NCBI GenBank assembly: GCA_036897525.1
Contig: JAYMTJ010000015.1
Coordinates: 1-64,000, forward strand
Source of the DNA: Pelargonium x hortorum
Lineage: Eukaryota; Streptophyta; Magnoliopsida; Geraniales; Geraniaceae
DNA length: 64,000 nucleotides
Reading direction: 5' to 3'
Part shown: positions 1 to 11,592 of the stretch, piece after piece
How positions within the stretch are numbered: the stretch's first letter is position 1
How the letters are laid out: every line of letters starts with the position of its first letter
Notes under the pieces: model-generated
What the model was told of the DNA's origin: nothing
The model's input: the letters and a program-made list of their open reading frames with translations, nothing else
Databases searched by the model: none
Made by a program: the position numbers and the translations under genes

Positions 1-50
1 TAAATAATCATAATTATTTATTCCCATGATGCTCATGTTTATAACAATTA

Positions 51-650
51 TCAAACTAAGTTGGAAGCGTGACAACAATTACAATTCACAGTCAAGAAAA
101 CTGCATCTCTATTGTCATCCCCAACCTTCAGGCTCGAACGAAGCTTCCCATATATATGTGCATAGAGCATGGTGGAGCTAAAATGAACTCTATTGGTTAA
201 TTGTGAAAGTCTATAAGGCTCCGCTTGGATTGGAAAATTTGGTGGGAATGAGATTGGAATCATTCTCATTCTATCCATTCACATTTCATGCAATAGTGCT
301 TTATTTAATTGACTAAATGAATGGAATAGTGTTAATCCAAACAAGGGAATGAGAATCTCATTCCTATTCCGATTGTTGATTCCCATTCTCATGCAATCCA
401 AACGGAGCCTAAGTTTTTTTATGTTAGTAGCAATATGCTGGAAGATACATTTCCGTATTAGTTGGGTACTCTCTTCAAAGTGCAAGTTCTCATTCTGAGA
501 TCTAATAAATTTTATAGTTCCATCAACCATTTGGAGTACATGCTTTGCATATCGTTCAAAGGCATTCTTTCCCAGTTTAAGGATTTTGGATCTCTCCATA
601 AACAACTTTTGTGATCCTCCCAACATTTCCTCAAGCTTTCTAATAATGTT
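51..650 (-). pseudogene. Terminal exon of an unidentified plant nuclear gene, split by a MITE
   Basis: Reading on the minus strand, an open frame begins right after an AG at 652-651 that follows a T-rich stretch, a plausible 3' splice site. It opens with the residues NIIRKLEEMLGGSQKLFMER and continues with a charged, helix-rich stretch (KLGKNAFERYAKHVLQMVDG). At 410 it runs into a 193-base inverted-repeat element and stops inside it at 279. Beyond the element (below 214) the flanking sequence continues as codons LSQLTNRVHFSSTMLYAHIY to a TGA at 53-51. Element plus one target duplication is 196 bases, not a multiple of three, so the insertion shifts the frame and would truncate the product. 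The exon on both sides joins in one frame if the insert is disregarded, about 134 codons. I do not recognise the family. Upstream exons are not evident in 651-920. Whether this copy is expressed cannot be told; the exon could belong to a dead duplicate. Confidence 0.5.
217..409. mobile_element. MITE, PIF/Harbinger (Tourist-like), 193 bp
   Basis: The ends are inverted repeats: the left end begins GGCTCCGCTTGGATTG and the reverse complement of the right end begins GGCTCCGTTTGGATTG, 15 of 16 identical. The similarity continues inward with shared GAATGAGA/CTCATTC words. Both ends are flanked by TAA (214-216 and 410-412), the three-base TWA target duplication typical of PIF/Harbinger elements. There is no coding capacity, so it is non-autonomous. 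The short size and nearly intact ends and duplications suggest a fairly young insertion. It sits inside a coding exon on the minus strand, which is unusual because most MITEs lie in introns or near genes. Confidence 0.85.
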
Positions 651-921
651 CTGTTACGTACACAAACTATAAAACTAAACAATCTCTCTTTCTATATATA
701 TAAGCTCATCATTTACATTTTTGCTTATTGATAGATTTTATGCAGAATTCTCATATCATGTGGATTGGCAAACACATTTACTCAGCTAATGGAGATTTCA
801 CTACATATATAATTCACCTCAGAGTCTTGCTATTTATGCCTCCATATTGTGGAATGTGAAAACATTTATCTGTCTTGGTCTTGTCAAATTGTTTGAAACA
901 AAAACAACCCATCATCATGTC
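651..921. other. Non-coding, presumed intron of the preceding minus-strand gene
   Basis: On the minus strand the sequence ahead of the exon reads as an AT-rich stretch ending in an AG at 652-651, as expected of an intron end. No further exon with convincing coding texture is visible on either strand. A TATATATA run lies near 694-703. Nothing else is recognised. Confidence 0.35.
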
Positions 922-1069
922 GGCTCTCTGTTTACCCCCCACATTTCAGATTTTCTGTATTTTCAGTTTTCAGTCCGCTCTCTGTTTTGTTTTCTTTGGT
1001 GTTTGTACTCCTTCCCATCTCGGGATTTCTTTCAATAAAATACTTCGTTGATAAAAATAAATAAAAAAA
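922..1069 (+). mobile_element. 5'-truncated LINE (L1-type) 3' end
   Basis: The stretch has the look of the 3' untranslated end of plant L1 LINEs: a T-rich TTTGTTTTCTTTGGTG segment, then AATAAA at 1034-1039, then a CGTTGATAAAAATAAATAAA tail ending near 1069. Candidate target-site duplications flank it: 908-921 (CCCATCATCATGTC) and 1070-1083 (CCAATCTTCATGTC), 12 of 14 identical. A 148-base copy is a strongly 5'-truncated insertion, as usual for LINEs, and carries none of the reverse-transcriptase region. Family assignment is from the 3'-end texture and tail only. Confidence 0.5.
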
Positions 1070-1084
1070 CCAATCTTCATGTCT

Positions 1085-1655
1085 AGGGGCCCGTTAGTCC
1101 AAAGCCTTCAATGATCATTATGGTCAAAAGAAAGAAAGAAAAAAAAATTGCCCGTTGAAGAGCTCATAATATATAAAGGTAGCACTATGCTTATTGACGT
1201 ATTGGAATTATTTTTTGTGCTCTCTTATGTCATCTTTCAATGGTAGGTTGCTCGTAACTTTTGGAGGTATGCGAACTTCGTAGCAATCGTTTTATTAAAA
1301 ATGCACATTTTAAGACCGAACATGTTGTTTCAAGCTATATATACGTTGAGGAACATGCACAATTGGGTCCCAATTTTGAGCTCCCACGATCCTTCTATTT
1401 TTAGGTGATGTATTTAGTTGACTCCCAAAATATTTCTCGGGGCCCTGTTGCGCAAGGGGTACCATCAATGATTTTAACCAAAAAAAAGGAAAAAAAAATC
1501 GCTCGATTCATGAAGAGCTGATAGGTGGTACAATGTACACTTACTACACTGCTAGAAGTTTTGTTTCGTCGTATTTCACTGCTTGTAATCTTTCCAACGG
1601 TTGATTACTCATAATTTTTGAAGTTATGTGAATTCCATAAACAATCATCTCTTTT
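1085..1655 (+). repeat. Diverged direct duplication, about 355 bp apart
   Basis: Two stretches, about 1085-1300 and 1439-1655, align along their length. Both begin GGGGCCC(T)GTT, pass through ATCAATGAT-like words, an A-rich run (GAAAGAAAGAAAAAAAAA against AAAAAAAGGAAAAAAAAA), a TTGAAGAGCT/ATGAAGAGCT word, a TTTCAATGG/TTTCCAACGG word, and a closing TCGTAACTTTTGGAGGTATG / TCATAATTTTTGAAGTTATG. The divergence is large, so this is an old tandem duplication or two copies of an unidentified nuclear repeat. The spacer 1301-1438 and the sequence 1656-1815 show nothing recognisable. Confidence 0.55.
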
Positions 1656-1815
1656 TTTTATCTAAACCTTGGGGTCTCAGAGCCGGCCCGCACTTAGGAG
1701 ACTGATATCTTTAAGTCGTTTAACCACACTCAAAATGATTCTCATTCTATATTTGTTCACGTGTTAAGGATTTCACCTCTCTTTTTTTGTATTAACCAAC
1801 TTAGGTGACTGACAC

Positions 1816-2710
1816 CACTACCAGTTTTGACCCCCTTCTGCAACATTACAAAAAACTGTTGCTGGAAAATGTTGGCAATAAACGGTTCTGACAATGTATT
1901 GGCAACATGTTTTACAAAAATGTAGTGAATAAAGTATTATTGTCAACACTTGAAAATTGATGTTTCTAATAATGTATAAAAATGTTATGAATAAAGTAAT
2001 TTAGCAACAAACTCTTCTACTGATGAGAATAAAATTTATAGTGTTACCATTAAATTATATTTGCAACAGATATTTGTGAAACGTGATGGTAGTAAAGTTT
2101 TATTACATTTGAACAAAACAGTTTCTTGCCAACATTTACAAAATGATAGTAGTAAAATGTTGAAAATGATGTAAAACATTTATAACACATGTTATATAAT
2201 GATGCAAATAAATTTAATTTTGTTGCGATATAATATCTTACAAAATATAAAATTAAATAAAATCATAAGTAAAATGAAATGTCTTAACATTTGTAATTTA
2301 GTGATGCAAATACAGTTTTGGGTGTTGCCAGTAATTTAGTGATGCAAATACAGATTCGTGTGTTGCCAAAAAAATGAAAATGTAAAAAAAAGTAAAATTT
2401 GCAACCTCCTAGACTCGAACCACTGACCTAAAGTAATTTCCTTAAACACCTCTAACCACTGATCCAAGAAGCAATTTTAGTTAAAATTGGTTTCTACAGA
2501 AATATATACAAAAACAATTTATATTTATTTAAAACCCAACTTAACCTAATTTTCTGAAAACGGAAGTTCTCCAAACAAAATCCAAACTGGAACGTGCTGC
2601 TGGACGGCGATTTATGTCCAGAGTGAGCTTTCGTTAATGGAGTATCTCCAGCGGCCGGCACGTCAACATTTCGGTTCGATGAAGATTTCCGGCGGCTCGA
2701 CGGTATGTAA
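1816..2710 (+). mobile_element. Probable CACTA (En/Spm) transposon terminal region
   Basis: A CACTACCAGTTTT terminus at 1816 resembles the CACTACAAGAAAA ends of plant CACTA transposons. It is followed by about 500 bases of short degenerate subterminal repeats: ATGTAGTGAATAAAGT (from about 1920), ATGTTATGAATAAAGT, GATGGTAGTAAAGT, GATAGTAGTAAAAT, and two near-identical 37-38-base units at 2293-2367. Then comes a GACTCGAACCACTGACC block near 2410, a sequence type often seen near the ends of plant CACTA and Mutator-like elements. At 2571-2702 the sequence turns GC-richer and reaches a GTATGT at 2703, like a first non-coding exon and splice donor. No transposase or opposite TAGTG end was identified, so this is a partial or solo end. 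Mutator-like or an unrelated repeat remain possible. Confidence 0.45.
2293..2367 (+). repeat. Two tandem 37-38-bp subterminal units
   Basis: The word GTAATTTAGTGATGCAAATA occurs at 2293-2312 and again at 2331-2350, each followed about 10 bases on by GTGTTGCCA. They are adjacent direct copies and belong to the subterminal repeat array of the CACTA-like end. Confidence 0.75.
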
Positions 2711-3732
2711 TTTTCTTTGTTCCTCTCATGTCTAATTAGTGAATTGATGATTGTAAAACAACAAATTTTCGGTATTAATTTATATCCTATTTCTGATTTT
2801 CTGTTTTATTATTGTTTTTCTATATAGTAGGATTGATTGTGTTTGAGTATTTGACCCAAAAAGGCTCTATTTTTTCTCCACACCTCATTGCTTCTCTTCA
2901 ATCTCAGGTACTCAATGTCCATTTTTACTACTTCCTGCTTGTGAATAAACTCTTTCCACTTCATGTTTTTCTGAAATATATCAGTTGCTCAATTGTTTAG
3001 ATTGAAATTTTGAGTTGATGGTAATTTGTAAAAGTGTATTCGGGTTGGATTTTGTGATTTGGTTTCAGGAATTAGTTTAAAATTAAAAAGGAAATGAATG
3101 GTTACCTTTGGTTCCATGAATTAGTTTCAAATTAGCACTCAAAATTTGTTGATTTGCTAGGTAGAAGTGTAGTGTAGCGCCTTTGGTATGCAAAGGACAT
3201 TGTTTCTAAGTCACTCAAAATAGTATTTATTTCTATATTTAAATTACAATGTCACAAGGTCTAGAGTTTAATTGTTATGCTCAAATAACTGTTTTTTTTT
3301 TCACTTACATAAGTCCAACTCCAAATACTATAGCCCAAAAAATCAAATTACTTAAAAGCTCAAAACTACAATACAAAAAACTCCAAATATAATAGCCCAG
3401 CCCAAATAACCTATATTGTACAAAAGCCCAAAAGACAATAATAAATGATATAAATTGTGAACACATAGTAGCTTATTGCTTCCAAATCAGATCCAGATAC
3501 TACAACTAATCCAAATCTGTAAACAAAATACACATAAAAGTATAAAACATAAAATTACTTCACTAGGAAAGTTAGTTAGGCAATAAGCTATGCAACAGCT
3601 TCCTCGCAGGGCAACATCTAATCAAAGTGCCACACCTGAAAAGAATTCACAAAAACAGCATTTAGATATGTATTTATAAGTACAGTTATTTCATATCTTA
3701 GACATTGATTAGTTGTATTAAACCAAAGTTAT
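2711..3732. other. Non-coding nuclear-type AT-rich DNA
   Basis: After a GTATGT donor-like site the sequence is T-rich and intron-like, with CTTCAATCTCAG near 2896-2907 as a possible acceptor. From about 3295 a passage built of CCAAATA / TAGCCCA words repeats (ACTCCAAATACTATAGCCCA and ACTCCAAATATAATAGCCCA), which looks like part of an unidentified dispersed repeat. No convincing exon was found. The short open frames here have random composition. Confidence 0.4.
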
Positions 3733-3871
3733 AAACACGGGAACGGACGGGCCGGTTCGACCTGTAGAACCGGTACCGGTAAGGTTACCGATAAGGTCAC
3801 CGGTCCGGTCCTTTAACAACCCGGACATCTGGTCAAACTCGGTCAAACCCAGTTAAATCCAGTCAAAACCG
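3733..3871. repeat. Piece of a CCGGT-rich dispersed nuclear repeat
   Basis: The stretch is dense in GGGCCGGTTCGACC, AACCGGTACCGGT, CACCGGTCCGGTC and GGTCAAAC words. Sequences of this build are common dispersed, non-autonomous repeats in angiosperm nuclear genomes. It stops abruptly near 3871, where the texture changes completely. I cannot assign a superfamily; no clear terminal repeat or target duplication is visible at the right edge. Confidence 0.4.
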
Positions 3872-3890
3872 CATTCCTACAGGCACCTTA
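3866..3890. other. Junction between nuclear-type and mitochondrial-type DNA
   Basis: Left of about 3871 lies the CCGGT/GGTCAAAC repeat. Right of it the sequence takes on the texture of plant mitochondrial intergenic DNA (purine-rich and pyrimidine-rich words such as GAAAGAAAG, AAGTCTGCT, higher GC, no transposon ends) and stays so for the rest of the window. No long homology or filler is visible at the break, which would suit end joining. The break point is placed by eye and may be off by tens of bases. An assembly join is a live alternative. Confidence 0.5.
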
Positions 3891-6800
3891 GAGAGAAAAC
3901 TCCAGGCATATAAAGAAAGAGGTGGCAACTCCTTGTTTAGAAACCCGAATATTTATACAACTATATAGCCCTGCTTTTACTAATGCAAAGGTTAATGACT
4001 CTCAAATACGAGGGTGATTAGGTGGTCAATCTCTATAGAAGATCCAGAATCGGTTGCTAATACAGACAGATGTAAATAGGACAAATAGGAGATCAATACC
4101 CAGAGACCTCTCAAATATCCTGATAAATCCCAAAATACCCGGTAAGGAGAAAAATACCCACAGAAGATCCTGAATTGGTACCTTTTATGCATTAAAACTA
4201 ACGAAACTGCACTCAGATGTACAAATACTTCATCCTTAACTGGCATCTTAACCGAGGTAATAAGGCAATTAAACGTCCATAGAAGATGTTTTAGTGTTAT
4301 AGGAAAGTCTAGATTCTTTACCCTTATATTCATTTCTGGTGTCTAATACAGGGCTCTAATATCAGTCAAATACAAAGGGGAATCCTTACTTGTCTTGTAC
4401 ACATGACATATACATGGGAATTACTAAGGAAAAGCCCTATACTAGATCAAAGGAATCCCTTGCTAACTCTAACTAAGCTGTAAACCCTCACCCTCAACTT
4501 ACTTGAAAGCTCTTAACCAATCAGTCCATACAACTCCAGCACCCTATCTCCCAACCATAACCAAGGAACCTGCCGATGAAGTACTCACTAGCAAGTCCTG
4601 TCCGAGTCGGTGTACTAAGCTAAGGAAGTCAATACTCTAATCCAATACCAATGAAAGCTGTCTGTAGCTTGGAAGTCTGCTGTTACAGTCGAACTCAACT
4701 TAGCAAGTCAATGAAAGCCAATGTCTGCTAGGAAAGATACAAAGTACAAAAAGTCTTTCTTATAACTGATCGTCAGTCTACCTAAACCTCATTGAAAAGT
4801 AGATCTTGCACTTACACTCAACTTAACAGAAACCCTCCAACAAGTGCAAGCTGCCTAGCCTATGAGCCTTCTAATGCTAGTCCAAAGTCTGTCAACTTAA
4901 ATATCTTAACCCGAGTGATACCATCAAGAACCAACTCTTACATTCTTCTCCTCCGAACTCTAACTAACCTTATGAGCTAAGATCTATTAACTAAGGAATC
5001 CTGAAGTCCAAAGAATGGAATACAATAAATCCTAGTTGTCCAACGAAGAAGGTCAATGCAAGTTCTGGTCAATGGTTGCTGTCGAAAGCTGTCCTAACCT
5101 AAACACTAAAAACAACTCTTACCTCCTTAAATATCTTAACCTTGAAGCTGGTCCTTGTCAATAGTTATCCCTGTCAGCTAGTAGCCTACAAAGCAACCTT
5201 AACCTCGAATTCCTAACTAACCTGTAGTCAGTAAACTGTTGGAGAACGCAAGGTGATATATAGACTCTTGACAGTTGAGTTTAAGATAGTGAAATTCATG
5301 TATTCCTTGTTTGAGTTCTTGTCGTCTTAAGGTGGACTGTTGAGGAGTCTAATAACAGAAACTGATTCTCTTCTTAATAGCTGGGTAGTAAGAAATCCTT
5401 TAAGCCAAGTAGAATGTGTACTGTTGGGATAGTGCTCAGTCGGTATAGATCATGGAACACTCACTTGTCAGTTCTGCTAGGATTCTGTATTCTAAAGATG
5501 GTAACTCTTTGAAGATCTATTACCTCAAACTATATATGGGTCAGTCGGTGTCAGTGTTATCAACTCTATAGGTGGGTGGTAAAGGTTGAGTCCCAACATT
5601 TATTCGTAGTCAGGAACTTTTGGCAGTCAGGCATTTCGGTGTCAAGTTTCCCTCTATCTAAACGAAAGGTGGGCGTAGTAAGATGTAGAGTTTATTGAAG
5701 GTCTCACTATAAGGATCTTTCTCACTATCACACTATCTCTCTCACTAGCTTGCTTATGAGTGCCCTATTTCTTTTTCCATCCCTAAATTCTAGTGTACAC
5801 CTAGCTTAAGTTTATAACACTTTTCAGTGAAACAATCTAAGATTAAGTAGCGGTATAGCTAAGAGAGTTACAGAAGGAACTCCTATTGGTACAAAGCTGC
5901 CTCTCAGGATCTTGGGAAAGCTTTCCTTAAATCAGTAACCAATACAAAGCTAAACAGCCCTTTATTATTCCGAATACCTTTTGAGTCGACCTCTCTTATT
6001 TGAAAAGCCTAATCGAATTGACACCTAGCCACCACGAAGAAGCGAGCAGCACCTAGCATCCAAGTTCTCTTTCTATTCTTTAATTAACCATTTGTTATCT
6101 ATTCCACAAACAGTTATGAAAGTTGCGCAGATCTACTATGTACCTTATTCTATAGAGTAGCTACCAAAGACACTGGTGAGTGGAATCCGTCTAACTTAGA
6201 ACAAGGCAAGCTTAGTTAGGAGTATGAACAAGATGTGAGATTAAGAACCTTTACTAACAGTGTCTTCCTGTATTCAGATTAAAGATCTTTCTATCATTCA
6301 GAGTCTTCTAGCTCTGAGACAAAGGTGTATAGTCTACCAGTGTTCCTCCATTCCCAACCCATACTTTCTTACTTTATAGATAGCAGCTTAGCAGCTTTCG
6401 TTTAACCTGCAACAGAAAAACAGGCTTTCATTCTACTTCACCGGAAACCTAGGACTTTCTTGAATACTGTAACACCCAAGCTAAAGCTTGCCTTGTTTCT
6501 TAAGCCTACTACCTATACCGATCTTCAGACCCATTTTCCTAGTGTTATGAGCTTAAACTTCTTTCTTATTCATAACTAGATTCTTATTGACTTCATTCTT
6601 CTGTAGACCTTACCTTGTAGCTCTAGAATGCTATATACCCAAAACTTTGTAGGAGATAGTGCTTACTTAATAGGAGTCTAGTAAGAAAGAGAGACTACTT
6701 ACCTTAGGGAGCTTGTTGGTAAGGTCGGAGCTAATAGAGTTGTATTCAGTTGTTATAATCTAGCAAATTCTATCTTATTAGATGTTCAGGATAGGCTTAG

Positions 6801-7330
6801 CAAGCTTTATGGATTCGGCTAACGGAGTCGATTGCTGAGACATGAATCGCAGAACAAAGTGGGTGACCCATAATCCACACACCCTGAAACCTAAACTTAT
6901 AGCCAGCCGGATCTAATAAATAACTAACGAGGAATTCAACAAGCAGGGAGAAGAAACCCGATAGCTAATCAAAAGAATAGAATTTCAATTTCCTACAGTT
7001 TGCAGGGGTATTTAGAAGACAAAAGAGTCAGAAGTAACAAACAAAGTTGGGTAATACAAAGCTAGCTACAAAGAATAAAAGACTCCTTACTTAAAACAAC
7101 TGTACTCTACTCTATCCCCAACTATCTAATACAATTACAAGACTACAAATTAAGGGCTTTTCAGAGCATAAACCGACTTTAAGGTTAAGGTCTATTTTAG
7201 TAGAAACTAAAGAAATAAGGAAAGAGTTTAGTTTGACTAAATAGGAAGATAAATTCGGATTTGAAGTAGAAAGTGGTGGGTTTTGAGGTAGAGTGTTTTC
7301 CAAGTATAACAAGTTTTTTCTTAGGTTCGA
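3891..7330. other. Mitochondrial-type intergenic DNA, no gene recognised
   Basis: Moderate-GC sequence with the short-word texture of angiosperm mitochondrial spacers. The word TTAAATATCTTAACC occurs near 4898 and again near 5136, with AACTCTTAC nearby in both places, a small diverged repeat. Open frames are short and of random composition. No rRNA, tRNA or core protein gene was seen. Confidence 0.5.
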
Positions 7331-7378
7331 CAACTTACATTTGAGCGCAAGTCATAGGTTCGAATCCCATTCTCAGTG
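7327..7378 (+). other. tRNA-like 3' half (relic or chance)
   Basis: ATAGGTTCGAATCCCAT at 7354-7370 forms a T-arm with four of five pairs and a canonical TTCGAAT loop. The upstream D-arm position does not match and no acceptor pairing was found. It resembles the 3' half of a plant tRNA gene, but identity cannot be given. Confidence 0.25.
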
Positions 7379-10300
7379 TCTAGAATCCGTTCCATTTTCT
7401 TCTTATTAGTTCAGGTTTATTGGAAGTGCATAAGTTCTATTTGTAGCTCAAATGGTCTCTTACTTGTCTTTGGAATGGGATTTCTTTATGTTCTTAGAAT
7501 TTCTCAAAGATGCTCTTTTTTCTTATAGCTTTATAGCTTGTCTAGACCGGGCGATTGAGGCTGGGAGAGAGGGCGAAGTGATGTGAAAAGAGCATCTTGC
7601 AATCATCCATGAGAATGTGTCTAAAGTGTCTATTTAGCCTAGTGTCTGTTAGACTTGCGAAGTCGTATCTGCGGCATGAGGTAAAGTGACTTGTAACTCT
7701 AGACTCTCTTTCTAAATAAAGAAAAGGCGTCTCAAGAACAAGAAAAGAAGTTTAGCCGAGGCAAATTAGGTAGTTGGTAAGGGTAATTAATAGCTAGCTT
7801 ACCAAGCCGATGATGCTTAGCGCGAAAACAGCTTGACAGAACCATCAAGAAAAGCGCCGGCGGGGTGCCCCAGTGAAACAAGTGAAAGTAGTCAAATGAA
7901 GAATTTCCAGGATACTCATTATGATAAAACAATGTAAGAAACTATCCAGAGAAGCTTATTGTCTTATTTGATTCTAGAATTTCCTAGCATTGAATTAGAT
8001 TCCCTCCGATCAAGTAGGTGTTTTCGAGATAGACTCTGACCACTGTGATTAAGCTATAAACTGAGGTTTTGGAACGGGGAGTCACTTAAATGAAAAGACC
8101 CATGTTAAGGATTCCCCCTTTCTATTTAGACGGATTAGTAAGAAAAAAGTGAAAGAAGAGATAGCTAGCCAACAAATTTGTTTGGGGTAAAAGAGTCCTA
8201 ACTAATGCGTCAAGTGTATACCCTTACTGCTCGCTTTCACTTTCATGTATATAACTCGTTTAGGGAGGTCTTATAGTTCCTATGGGTTAGGTTGCTATGG
8301 CTCGGGCTCGTGTTCCTGCTAAGTCAAGAAGTCATGAATATGATATTGGGTTTCCTGAGCGGCTTTGTACTTTTAGGAATGTAAGCAAGCTTACCTACGG
8401 TTTCTATCTTATCCGTCTTACTATAACTAAGACCTGAATCGGAGAAGTATGGCTACTTCTCCTAGCTACACAGAATACAGATCGGTCGATGGTGCTCGAT
8501 TCCTTACTTAAAAGGTCTAGCTCTTCCGGGGGTACCTGAACTTTTTCCGAATAAAGGGGAGCCTAATAGTCAATTCTACAGGGTATTAAAAAAAGTCTTG
8601 CTCTTAAAAAAACATTAAGACTGAGTCCACTCTAAATACCAATTAAAACTCTAATAAGTCATTATCTTAAACTTATGAGCTAAGAAGGAAGGAATGCTAG
8701 CTTTATTAGGAATTAGAACCTGAGGGTGACTTATTATACCTAAACAAGGAAACAGGAATCCCCGCCATGTCTTGCTCTTTCAACTGCTAACGGTACCCTC
8801 TTTCAAAACACGCCTGCTAAAGAAACTCTTGTTCTAAGAGCTACCAAGAATAGTGCAAAGGGTTTCGCTAAGAAAGAAATTGAGGAGTCTCGTACTTTCC
8901 AGAAAGGTTCAAGTAATAGTATACGTCAATTTCAAGGAAAAGTGACACATAAAAGGCGGAACCCTCGTCGTCCATAAGGGCTCTTATCTGTATTATCTGT
9001 ATACGACAAGGACTTCTAGGAATTGGTTATATGACACACAGACACTCTTTTTTCGTAGTGAAAATAGGAGCTCTCGCAAAAACAGAAATAAGGAGACCCG
9101 AGTAGAGATAGTTACCACACGGGAGTCCTAGTGCTGGATTTACATCGTACTTTCCACTCTATACTGAAAAGAGTTTCCAATAGAATATTGAACGGAATAG
9201 AATCTTAGGCTCAAGAGGCTTTGACTTTCTTGCACTTTTTAGTCACATTTTGAGACCACTTTCAAAGGTAGAATGAATACCTATCTCTATATGGTAGAAA
9301 AGTTTGTCACTTTTCATGACTCAAAAGCAAGAAAAAGAGTAGAAAAACACCCAGCTAAAGCTTGCCTCAATTAACGATAAAAGCATAGAGCAAGAGGAAT
9401 CTTATAAGAATAGACCCAAATGGGTTCTTTCTCTGCCTGTCTTTTACCTGTATCTCTAGGCTCTAGGAAAGTCATTATATAAGCAAGTAAGTTCATTAAA
9501 CCGGTAGCGGTTTTCTATAGTTGTTCTAGTCTGTAAGTCTGTAAGAGCGCTCTGAATTAGGCACCCCATTTTAGATATTGATTGAGTAAGAACTTCTTAA
9601 TAATTAAGTAAAGGGGCAAAGGGGGCTTTCTAAGAAGGGTAACATCGGATGATAAAAGACTATAACAGTATCTAAACCAGGGACATTCTAGATAGAAGGA
9701 AATGGCTTGCTATTGCTATAGATTTGGCTTTTCAGTTTTTTCTTTAGGTTCCGGCTCTAATTCTAAGCTAAGTTAAGAGATATAAATAAAAAGGAGTATG
9801 CAGACTCTTTTTGTTTTTTGTTATAGTAGCCTATCCATATCCATGAAGCGGCAATTAGTCCGCACTGTTGCTGCCCTTTTTGTGGCTTCTTACGAAGAGA
9901 TTTTTCAATTTCATAAGAGAGGTTTTGTACACTTGGTCAAAGCCAGCTCGACAGAAAAAGAGCCCTATTTATGCCCGACCCGAAAAAGCTGGGATTAGAT
10001 TAGGCCAGGCCTTTCTTTTTAGCTGCTGGGTTGAGCCTCGCTTATTGTTGAAGGTAGCTAGACGACAAGCCACAAAGTAAGTGCCCACCGGGGCAGGTCA
10101 CTAGGGTTACTGATCAAGTCAAATCCAATCCTTATTTCTCTTAAATAGTTAGTGTGAAATTGTTCAATCCAAGATTCTTAAGAAGAAGCCTTTTGATTAC
10201 GCTGATACTTAACTATGCTTTTCTCTTATCCTATGCTCAGAAAGATAAGTGCTGGAATGAATTATTCTGCCGTCTGACATCTTTCTTTCGGGTCCGATAT

Positions 10301-11592
10301 AAACTTCTAATGATCAATTCTATTAGTATAAAGGCGTTGAGCTATCATTTCCCCCCTAGGGGTAGGGTTATGGTAAATGGAATACGTTGAGTTGAGTGTT
10401 ATACATTACCATTACAGCGGTGGGCACACATCTCAAGATTCATCACGGTGGGGGACTTTTTCCGACGGTTCTGGGATCGTCTACTATGATGAAGATCTAG
10501 TTTAAGAGGCAAAGGTAGGAAAGTATGTCTACAGATGGAAAAGGCTGATTTCGATTCTATTGCTGCCTTAGGTGCAGCTGGAGGGGCCTATAACTGCTGC
10601 CCTTTTTCCCGAGTAGATGCCAAGCCAAGTAAAAAAGTGTTGTTATATTGCTATTCCAACAATTTAGGTTCTGCTCAGTCAGGATTTCATAGATTCAACT
10701 ATGAGTAATGGTATGGAATAGAGCGATTCCCATGAAGCCATCGTTTCCCTAAAACCTTTCTAATCCGAAACCCAGATGGTTCCTAATTCAAAATGACAAA
10801 GTGATAATAGAAAGGAAAGGTGAAAAAGAAGAAAGCTTCTTTTTTTGTCTTCCTTCACCTTAAAAACGGAATGTCCTCGACCGGCATTGGTGCCTTTGAT
10901 TAAGGAAAGGAAAAGCCAATGCTATAAATTAGTATACAAGTTTGACTTTGATCCATCTATCCAATCGAAGAACAATCCCTTTCTCTTTTGTCAGATCTAA
11001 ATTATTAGACCGGGCTATTCTTTTATAGTATTATAGAACTTAGGTGAAAGGGAGTTTACATAAAACCTAGGCAAAGTGGTTTATGATTGAATCTCAGAGG
11101 TTCAATCCAGACCCAGTTTTTTTTGTCAATAATAAGAATGACTAGAATTGTTGTTTTATTGTTTATGATTCATATCCCTAAACATCCACTCTAAGATATA
11201 AAGTAATGGAAGTCATGGAGTGGAATAAGAGAATAAGAGATGGTCTAAGGTCTTCGAGTACAGTTGGATCAGGGGAGTTAAAAAAATAGGGGTTCATGAA
11301 AAGGATGGGTTAAGGGGACGGTAGGTAGAGGGAATAAAGGGATAAGAATAGGAAGGATAGTCAATTCTAGTAATAGTACCTTTGGAAAAAGGGGCACCTG
11401 TGGGAACATCTCTACTGACGAACCATTTCAATAGAATTTGTTAGCTATTTTTCCCATATCCAATGACGAAAGACCCTCATGCATTTATTGGGTGGACTAA
11501 GCGGATATTTTCTTATTTCTGAATTGGGAGAACACATAAGTCTCTTTGTAGAGAAAGGAAACGAAAGAATCTTCATTGGATGAAAAATAGGG
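7379..11592. other. Mitochondrial-type intergenic DNA, no gene recognised
   Basis: Same texture as the preceding block. A 46-codon frame at 8297-8437 opens MARARVPAKSRSHEYDIGFP, with no recognised relatives and no supporting signal. GC-rich passages occur near 9,990-10,110 and 10,400-10,480. A T-arm-like AGAGGTTCAATCCAGACC lies near 11,097. None of these amounts to a supported gene. Confidence 0.45.

Noticed and set aside
3168-3180. TAGTG word as the far end of the CACTA-like element
   Set aside because: No inverted match to the 5' terminus beyond five bases, no subterminal repeats next to it and no matching three-base target duplication.
8297-8437. 46-codon ATG frame beginning MARARVPAKS
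   Set aside because: Short, no recognised family, no regulatory context. Mentioned only for its resemblance in flavour to the tract at 41.0 kb.
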